This document shows positions 58,731-64,000 of a DNA stretch of 64,000 nucleotides, one piece after another. Each line of letters begins with the position of its first letter. Position 1 is the first letter of the stretch. Origin of the DNA: Gammaproteobacteria bacterium. Lineage in GTDB: Bacteria; Pseudomonadota; Gammaproteobacteria; Pseudomonadales; Azotimanducaceae. Below the pieces are notes generated by a model. It worked only from the letters and a program-made list of their open reading frames with translations, had not been told where the DNA came from and ran no database searches. Location: positions 186,001 through 250,000 of the forward strand of contig JAJFJZ010000020.1 of NCBI GenBank assembly GCA_021773565.1, read 5' to 3'. The translations under genes were made by a program, and so were the position numbers.

Positions 58731-59183
58731 ATGGAAAACAAAATGAAACGACGAAATATCTTGAAGGGTTTGGCCCTGCTCTCAAGCATGGCTCTGATTC
58801 CGGTTCGGATGTTTGCAGACATGCAAGCTGCGTTCAAAACCGTAACACCCGAGGCAGCACTCACGGAATTGTTTGGCAATTTACCGATGGAACAAAGCGA
58901 CGCCGTTACATTAAAAATCCCTGATATCGCAGAAAATGGAGCGGTTGTACCGGTAACTATTTTCACAGACATCGAAGGTGTAGAGAGTATTAGCATCATC
59001 ATTGACCAGAATCCCAACCCTCTTTCTGCCAGTTTTACCATAGGCAATGAGGTGTTTGCGGATGTATCCACCCGGGTAAAAATGGGTAAAAGTTCCCGGG
59101 TAAGAGCGATAGTGCAAACAGCGGATAAAATCTACACGACCTCCAGGGAAGTGAAAGTAACCATTGGCGGGTGCGGCGGATAA
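58731..59183 (+). CDS. soxY: Sulfur carrier protein SoxY
   Basis: This 150-residue protein has a Tat-like N-terminus (K-R-R-N-I-L-K) and ends V-T-I-G-G-C148-G-G, the mobile arm whose cysteine carries the sulfur chain. The beta-sandwich body fits SoxY. AGG lies seven bases before the ATG at 58731; the ATG at 58743 is an alternative. Confidence 0.95.
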   Translation: MENKMKRRNILKGLALLSSMALIPVRMFADMQAAFKTVTPEAALTELFGNLPMEQSDAVTLKIPDIAENGAVVPVTIFTDIEGVESISIIIDQNPNPLSASFTIGNEVFADVSTRVKMGKSSRVRAIVQTADKIYTTSREVKVTIGGCGG

Positions 59184-59194
59184 GGAGATAGATT

Positions 59195-59506
59195 ATGGCA
59201 GCAATTATCAAAATTCGCGGCAAACTTAAAGACGGAACAGCAAAGATGAAGGCCTTAATGCCTCACCCAATGGAGACCGGGACACGGCGCGACCCGGATG
59301 GCAATATTATTCCCGCGCACTATATAGAAACTGTTAGGTGCCTCAAAAATGACATGGAAATAATGTCCGCACAATGGGGACCTTCAGTTTCAAAGAACCC
59401 CTACTTTGCGTTTCGAGTGAAGAATGCAGTTGTGGGCGACAGAATTACCATTACCTGGCAAGACAATAAAGGGGAAGCCAGCGCGGGTGAACTCATTCTA
59501 AAGTAG
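59195..59506 (+). CDS. soxZ: Sulfur carrier partner SoxZ
   Basis: This 103-residue protein without a signal peptide begins M-A-A-I-I-K-I-R and has M-P-H-P-M-E-T-G, then F-A-F-R-V-K-N-A, the SoxZ pattern. It forms a heterodimer with SoxY and is likely exported with it by the Tat route. GGAGA lies close before the ATG. Confidence 0.95.
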   Translation: MAAIIKIRGKLKDGTAKMKALMPHPMETGTRRDPDGNIIPAHYIETVRCLKNDMEIMSAQWGPSVSKNPYFAFRVKNAVVGDRITITWQDNKGEASAGELILK

Positions 59507-59514
59507 GCAAACTG

Positions 59515-60402
59515 ATGAAAATATTTCCATTATCCTTTTCAATGCTCATACTGGCCCTTGTTATTTCAGGCCAGGTCTATGCAAGTACCGGGGCAAATAC
59601 CGGGGCAAATTCCGGGGCAGAAACAGACACAGGGGAAAATCCGGAACAGGATCGGCAAGCTCTGCGTGCCTACTACGAGAATCTGTTTCCCGGCGTACCG
59701 GCCGATGCACATAAAGATGGTATCTATGCGATTGATGCTCCATCGCGCGCTCAGTGGCAGGAGATGGAGGAATTTCCTCTTTATGAAATAGCAGTTGATG
59801 AAGGAGAGGAACTATTTTATACCCCATTTGATACGGGTGTTACCTACGCCGATTGTTTTGAAAATGAAGGCGCAGTTAAACAGTTATATCCGCACTTTGA
59901 TGAGCACACCTCCAGCGTAGTCACGCTGGAAATGGCTATTAATACATGTCGAGCCACCAACAAAACAACCGCACTGGAATATGGTAGCGCTGAACTGAAC
60001 AATTTGAGTTCCTACATTGCTTTTGTGTCCCGTAACCAGAAGGTGCAGGTAGCAGAACCAAAAACGGCTGCGGCGCTGGCTGCATACAAAGCGGGCAAAC
60101 GATTCTATTCAACCAGGCGGGGACATCTGAATTTTGCCTGCACAAGCTGCCACATACAGTTGGCAGGTAGAAAATTACGCGCCGAAAAACTCAGTGCGTC
60201 TTTAGGACATGTGACACACTTTCCAGTGTATCGATTTAAGTGGCAGGAGATGCTCAGCCTGCACCAGCGTTTTGCCGAATGCAATTCGCAGGTGGGCGCA
60301 CTGCCGTTTGATTTGCAGGGTGTTGAATATCGCAATCTGGAATATTTTTTGAGTTACCTAAGTAATGGAATGCAACTCAACGGTCCGGCTACCAGGAAAT
60401 AG
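59515..60402 (+). CDS. soxA: SoxA cytochrome, monoheme type
   Basis: This 295-residue protein has a signal peptide, one heme site C209-T-S-C212-H213, and the active-site cysteine ligand Cys256 in F-A-E-C-N-S-Q. The N-terminal heme of diheme SoxA is missing: only C114 and C145 remain, and they probably form a disulfide, as in the SoxA of Starkeya. A run of small residues (G-A-N-T-G-A-N-S-G-A) follows the signal peptide. It is the catalytic partner of SoxX. Confidence 0.9.
   Translation: MKIFPLSFSMLILALVISGQVYASTGANTGANSGAETDTGENPEQDRQALRAYYENLFPGVPADAHKDGIYAIDAPSRAQWQEMEEFPLYEIAVDEGEELFYTPFDTGVTYADCFENEGAVKQLYPHFDEHTSSVVTLEMAINTCRATNKTTALEYGSAELNNLSSYIAFVSRNQKVQVAEPKTAAALAAYKAGKRFYSTRRGHLNFACTSCHIQLAGRKLRAEKLSASLGHVTHFPVYRFKWQEMLSLHQRFAECNSQVGALPFDLQGVEYRNLEYFLSYLSNGMQLNGPATRK
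59586..59621 (+). repeat. Three tandem 12-base units in soxA
   Basis: Two identical copies of TACCGGGGCAAA (59586-59597, 59598-59609) are followed by TTCCGGGGCAGA (59610-59621). In frame they encode T-G-A-N type repeats just after the signal peptide. Slippage could change linker length without a frameshift. Confidence 0.7.
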
Positions 60403-60407
60403 ACAGC

Positions 60408-60782
60408 ATGAAAAAACCAGGCATTTTCCTACCAACTATCGTTGCGCTGTTACTGGTTTCGGGATGTAATGATTCGGGGCAAGTAAAAGACAATACACCG
60501 CCACAAGCACTAAGCGAGCCGGCTCTACAAACACCTGCTACGGACAAGCGCACTACCAGTGAGATTATCGCGAATGCAAAAACCCTGCATCTGCAAGCAC
60601 GCCAGCTAGGACACGCATGGAGCACTACCCAAGACCACATTACCGAGGCTGAGAAACTGCTTGCTGCAAAAGATATGGTATCAGCCCAGGTCAGTGCCCT
60701 GCGCGCTGAACTTTCGGCAAGCGCCTCTATTGCCCAGTCACATAGTGAACAAAACGCGTGGCAGGATCGATTCCCGAAATAG
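60408..60782 (+). CDS. soxK: SoxAX-binding lipoprotein SoxK
   Basis: This 124-residue protein has a lipobox L-V-S-G-C20 and then a soluble all-helical domain E-I-I-A-N-A-K-T-L-H, then G-H-A-W-S-T-T, then A-E-K-L-L-A-A-K-D, the pattern of SoxK/SAXB, the third subunit of some SoxAX complexes. The place between soxA and soxB supports the call. Confidence 0.8.
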   Translation: MKKPGIFLPTIVALLLVSGCNDSGQVKDNTPPQALSEPALQTPATDKRTTSEIIANAKTLHLQARQLGHAWSTTQDHITEAEKLLAAKDMVSAQVSALRAELSASASIAQSHSEQNAWQDRFPK

Positions 60783-60795
60783 ACCGGTACAGACT

Positions 60796-62544
60796 ATGAA
60801 CCGCCGAGAATTTCTCGACCTGTTGGGCAAGGCTTCGTTAAGCGCGTCTTTAAGCGGATGTACAAACCTGAGGGATTTTAGCTACCGCGCACCGGTATTT
60901 GGACAGGCTCGGCTGCTACATATTACAGATACCCACGCGCAACTGTTACCCATTCACTTTCGGGAACCAAACGTAAATCTTGGCATCGGGGATGCTTATG
61001 GGAAATCGCCTCACAGGGTAGGCAGAAACTTGTTGGATAACCTGCAAAACCCAAGTGCAAGAGATGCGCATGCGTATACCTACCTGGACTTCACAGAAGC
61101 CGCCCTCCAGTTTGGTAAGGTTGGGGGTTTTGCCCACCTGCAAACACTGATCAACGATCTTCGTGGCGAGGTTGGTGGTAACGCACTTCTATTGGACGGC
61201 GGCGATACCTGGCAGGGATCAGCGACTGCGCTCTGGACAAAGGGACAGGACATGGTGCATGCCTGCAACCTGCTGGGTGTTGACGTGATGACAGGCCATT
61301 GGGAATTTACCTACCAGGATGCGCACATCCTGGAAAATACCAAACGCTTCAAGGGAGAATTTGTTGCTCAAAATGTAAAAGCAACCGAAGAAGCACTTTT
61401 TGAAGGCACACACGTTTTTGATGAAAATGCGGGCCATATATTTCCGCCTTACACCATAAAAACACTTAATGGCAAGCGGATAGCCATCATCGGACAGGCT
61501 TTCCCCTATACGCCCATCGCAAACCCGCAAAGATTTATACCCGACTGGACCTTTGGTATCCAGGAGCAGGATCTGTCAGATATTGTCCGGGAAATCCGGG
61601 CCAACAAGTCACCCGATGCGGTTGTGCTCTTGTCTCACAATGGCATGGATGTTGACCTGAAACTTGCCAACAGAGTGGCGGGAATAGATTTTATCCTGGG
61701 TGGCCATACCCATGATGGTGTTCCACAACCCGTAATCGTTAAAAATTCGGGCGGTAAGACGGTAGTTACCAATGCCGGTTCAAACGGAAAATTTGTCGGC
61801 GTACTCGATATCGAATTTGGCAATAGTGGCATCTCGGATTTCCGTTACCGACTATTACCCGTATTTGCAAATCTGATACGCGCCGACCCTACCATGCAGG
61901 CACACATAGATCTGGTACGCGCCCCTTACCTTGACAGGTTAAATGAACCACTGGCTATTGCCGGATCCCTTCTTTATCGACGTGGAAACTTCAATGGCAC
62001 CTTTGACCAGCTTATTTGTAACGCACTTACACAGGAGCTTGATGCACAGATCAGCCTTTCTCCAGGGTTTCGCTGGGGAACCAGCGTACTTCCAGGGCAA
62101 ACCATCACGATGGAACGCGTCATGGACCAAACCGCTATCACTTATCCGCAGACTTACACCACGGAGATGTCAGGTGATCAGATAAAATTTATCCTCGAAA
62201 GCGTATCCGACAATCTCTTTGCTCCAGACCCCTACTACCAGCAAGGGGGAGACATGGTCCGTGTTGGTGGACTACGCTTCAGCTGCACACCGAATGCTGT
62301 GATGGGAAAACGCATAAACGATCTCACCCTGCCAAATGGCTCGCCTGTGTCGGCTTCCTCAAGCTACAAGGTTGCAGGATGGGCAACCGTGGGCGCAATA
62401 TCTACCGGCCCTGATGTTGCCGACGTAGTGGCGAACTATTTGCGCAACCAAAAAGTAGTGAATATTACCTCTTTTAATGAACCCGTACTTAAAGGGGTGA
62501 AATCCAATCCGGGTATCGCTGACTATAAGGCGCAGTTATTATGA
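60796..62544 (+). CDS. soxB: Sulfate thiol hydrolase SoxB
   Basis: This 582-residue enzyme releases sulfate from the SoxYZ-bound sulfur chain. It has a Tat motif (N-R3-R4-E-F-L) and the metallophosphatase-fold motifs D45-T-H47, D-G-G-D-T-W-Q (134-140), G-H-W-E-F (167-171) and G-G-H-T-H-D for the two manganese ions. The signal ends L-S-G-C22, a lipobox, so it may be a Tat-exported lipoprotein. A frame opening earlier at 60661 lies in soxK and is not used. It overlaps the next ATG (ATGA). Confidence 0.93.
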   Translation: MNRREFLDLLGKASLSASLSGCTNLRDFSYRAPVFGQARLLHITDTHAQLLPIHFREPNVNLGIGDAYGKSPHRVGRNLLDNLQNPSARDAHAYTYLDFTEAALQFGKVGGFAHLQTLINDLRGEVGGNALLLDGGDTWQGSATALWTKGQDMVHACNLLGVDVMTGHWEFTYQDAHILENTKRFKGEFVAQNVKATEEALFEGTHVFDENAGHIFPPYTIKTLNGKRIAIIGQAFPYTPIANPQRFIPDWTFGIQEQDLSDIVREIRANKSPDAVVLLSHNGMDVDLKLANRVAGIDFILGGHTHDGVPQPVIVKNSGGKTVVTNAGSNGKFVGVLDIEFGNSGISDFRYRLLPVFANLIRADPTMQAHIDLVRAPYLDRLNEPLAIAGSLLYRRGNFNGTFDQLICNALTQELDAQISLSPGFRWGTSVLPGQTITMERVMDQTAITYPQTYTTEMSGDQIKFILESVSDNLFAPDPYYQQGGDMVRVGGLRFSCTPNAVMGKRINDLTLPNGSPVSASSSYKVAGWATVGAISTGPDVADVVANYLRNQKVVNITSFNEPVLKGVKSNPGIADYKAQLL

Positions 62545-63002
62545 ATTTTCAATATGGTCCCCTTGTTACGCTCTTTCTGCTGAATCTCATACCAACACTC
62601 ATGGCTGCAGATGAGTCTGCACTAAATGAAGACAAACCGTTCGCCGAGGCGCACCTTGTTATGCAAATAAGTGACGCTAACCCGGTTCACTACCAGGCTG
62701 CCCTGGACATTGCCAACAACCTGACAAAACACTATGGGGGGCCAGATTTTGTGGACATCGAGATTATAGGTTTTGGTGCCGGTGTGCCCATGATGTTTGC
62801 AGAAAACAATAGCAACGCTTCCAGAATATCCAGCTTGATGGCAAACGGCGTGCGCTTTTATGTTTGTGGCAATACACTGGATACACTGGAACGAAAAACA
62901 GGTAAATTGCCCGCCACTCTACCCGGTGTAATACGCGTTCAAACCGGTGTTGCTTTTCTAATTGATGAGATAAAGCGTGGTTATCTGCACCTGCATCCCT
63001 AG
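62541..63002 (+). CDS. Exported DsrE-family protein
   Basis: This 153-residue protein has a signal peptide (about residues 5-22) and a DsrE-like domain with G-F-G-A-G-V-P-M-M-F and a single Cys in F-Y-V-C-G-N-T-L at about residue 115. DsrE-type proteins carry persulfide sulfur on such a cysteine. It is coupled to soxB, so it may carry sulfur in the periplasm during thiosulfate oxidation. It converges on the YeeE-type genes with one base between the stops. Confidence 0.85.
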   Translation: MNFQYGPLVTLFLLNLIPTLMAADESALNEDKPFAEAHLVMQISDANPVHYQAALDIANNLTKHYGGPDFVDIEIIGFGAGVPMMFAENNSNASRISSLMANGVRFYVCGNTLDTLERKTGKLPATLPGVIRVQTGVAFLIDEIKRGYLHLHP

Positions 63003-63003
63003 T

Positions 63004-63534
63004 TCATTCGTAACTGTCTTCCAGCACAAAAAAGGTGAGTCCAATTAATGCCAGGCTGAAAACTATAGCAAAATAGATGGGGTCGATACCTATGAGCCCG
63101 GTTATCGTGATATTACCGAAGTTGGCATTACTGATGAGCGCCGATTCGAGGTAGGGAAAGGCGATTGAGAAGATAAAAGCGCCTGCAAGACCACCTGCAA
63201 GGGTGAACATGGCATCCACTTTCCCCTCTGCAGAACCAACCACACAGGTTCCCGGACAATACCCGGATACCGCCCAGCCTAGCCCAAAGATAATTCCACC
63301 CAGCGCTACGCCCCAGATGTATGCCGGTTTGATACTCAGGTTTGCAAGCCCGCCCGCATCCAGCAGGTATACGCCCAAGGTGCCGACCCCAATTGCGGTC
63401 GCCATCAATTTGATGATGGTCATATCCTTAAGCAGCAAGGTGCCAAGTATGCGGCGGTAGCTTGAGGCGCCACCCAGATAAAGTATCGCTCCAAAAGCGC
63501 AGCCAATAATAAAACCGGTAATTAATAATTCCAC
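63004..63534 (-). CDS. YeeE/YedE-type transporter subunit
   Basis: This 176-residue protein has about five membrane helices and G-Y-C-P-G-T-C-V-V-G, the motif with the cysteine of the YeeE/YedE (DUF395) family, whose member TsuA takes up thiosulfate. It follows the partial YeeE-like gene by 9 bases. The two halves together make a full-length transporter-like unit, as in PmpA/PmpB pairs. Sulfur-compound transport is inferred from the sox context. Confidence 0.85.
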   Translation of the reverse strand: MELLITGFIIGCAFGAILYLGGASSYRRILGTLLLKDMTIIKLMATAIGVGTLGVYLLDAGGLANLSIKPAYIWGVALGGIIFGLGWAVSGYCPGTCVVGSAEGKVDAMFTLAGGLAGAFIFSIAFPYLESALISNANFGNITITGLIGIDPIYFAIVFSLALIGLTFFVLEDSYE

Positions 63535-63543
63535 AAGATACCC

Positions 63544-64000
63544 CTAGGTATTCCGGTTGCGGTAGAGAAATTTAGCCATCAGGATGGCCGTTCCAAAAGT
63601 CAAAACCCCAAAAATGAAGGAGCTTACGGCCAACTGTGAAATTCCGCTGATCATGTGCCCGCTGGTACATCCTCCTGCCAATCGTGCTCCAAATAAAAGC
63701 AGGAAACCGCCTCCAAATGCAGCCAAATTTCGTTTAAAGCGGGAGTCGCCAAACTGGTTCTTCCACATTGGTGGCATAGACCCTTTGTCTGCCTGTGGTT
63801 GTTTATCACCAAACAGTCTGGCCGTGACACCACCACCCACCAGCATACCCAGCACAAGCATCCAGCCGTACCCTACCCCCCAACCTTCTTTTTCACCGTA
63901 TCGGGCCAGGTAATCATTGGATTCAGCAAACCCGGGTGCAATCCGGTGCGTGATCACAGCATCTGTGACTACAAACTGGGTGGACACACCCAGAGGCTTC
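63544..64000 (-). CDS. YeeE/YedE-type transporter subunit, partial
   Basis: The protein runs off the right edge. The visible part has at least three membrane helices, S-T-Q-F-V-V-T-D-A near the start and A-R-L-A-G-G-C-T-S-G-H with the family cysteine. A GTG at 63987 opens a frame, but the frame continues upstream as K-P-L-G-V-S-T-Q-F, a usual family segment, so the true start is beyond the window. It is cotranscribed with the 63004 gene. Confidence 0.85.
   Translation of the reverse strand, partial: KPLGVSTQFVVTDAVITHRIAPGFAESNDYLARYGEKEGWGVGYGWMLVLGMLVGGGVTARLFGDKQPQADKGSMPPMWKNQFGDSRFKRNLAAFGGGFLLLFGARLAGGCTSGHMISGISQLAVSSFIFGVLTFGTAILMAKFLYRNRNT

Overview
The window looks like a chromosomal segment of a moderate-GC gammaproteobacterium, probably marine or aquatic and respiring with both oxygen and nitrogen oxides. 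This rests on gene content only: a MoxR–DUF58–DUF4381–Bat cluster, GlpG with a cytoplasmic N-domain, class 2 PyrD, proteobacterial PepN, FimT/PilV/PilW/PilX/PilY1/PilE minor pilins, NirS/NorCB and a complete Sox system. I see no rRNA, tRNA, CRISPR array, insertion sequence or prophage. The genus cannot be named from the sequence alone.

Layout. 1-4987: a partial glutaredoxin-like gene, then a + strand run with a C39-like peptidase, a small membrane protein, a GNAT acetyltransferase, an S9 peptidase and D-Ala-D-Ala ligase. 4991-6037: pyrD. 6203-13119: a tightly overlapping moxR–DUF58–DUF4381–batA–batB/C–batD operon. 13116-25199: housekeeping and accessory genes (pepN, DUF2797, glpG, xdhC/mocA pair, an apparently exported deaminase, nadK, a coiled-coil protein whose coding signal extends upstream of its apparent start, a TPR lipid- or periplasm-directed protein).

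25237-32508 is a nitrogen-oxide respiration block. A TonB-dependent heme-type receptor and a cytochrome cd1 nitrite reductase with an extra N-terminal cytochrome c domain run leftward. A small membrane protein, norC, norB and a small cytochrome c run rightward. Between them sits a perfectly abutting pair of 19-bp imperfect-palindrome repeats, the best operator candidate in the window. 32574-43841 holds a coupled hydrolase/ABC exporter operon, a GlpT-type transporter with a 2OG-Fe(II) oxygenase, a luciferase-like oxidoreductase, a VOC protein, UspA, a CPA2 antiporter followed by a 34-residue membrane microprotein, and an OsmC protein.

43983-55779 is a pilus/pseudopilus region: a fimT-pilV-pilW-pilX-(small CxxC protein)-pilY1-pilE operon flanked by three GspG-like prepilin genes, one of which is translationally coupled to a GGDEF/EAL c-di-GMP enzyme. 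56080-63002 is a sox operon in the order soxC-D-X-Y-Z-A-K-B followed by an exported DsrE-like gene, and it converges on a pair of YeeE/YedE-type transporter genes that leave the window. SoxCD implies full oxidation of thiosulfate to sulfate. A perfect CRP-type palindrome (TGTGA-N6-TCACA inside 10-bp arms) lies between the divergent prepilin and sox operons.

Together the genes suggest a surface-motile organism able to draw electrons from thiosulfate and pass them to oxygen or to nitrite and nitric oxide. No single undescribed system stands out with certainty. The most unusual items are the tandem operator, the exported deaminase, the GspG-like trio linked to c-di-GMP, the probable lipid-anchoring of several Sox proteins, the microprotein, and the missing start codon at about 23.1 kb.
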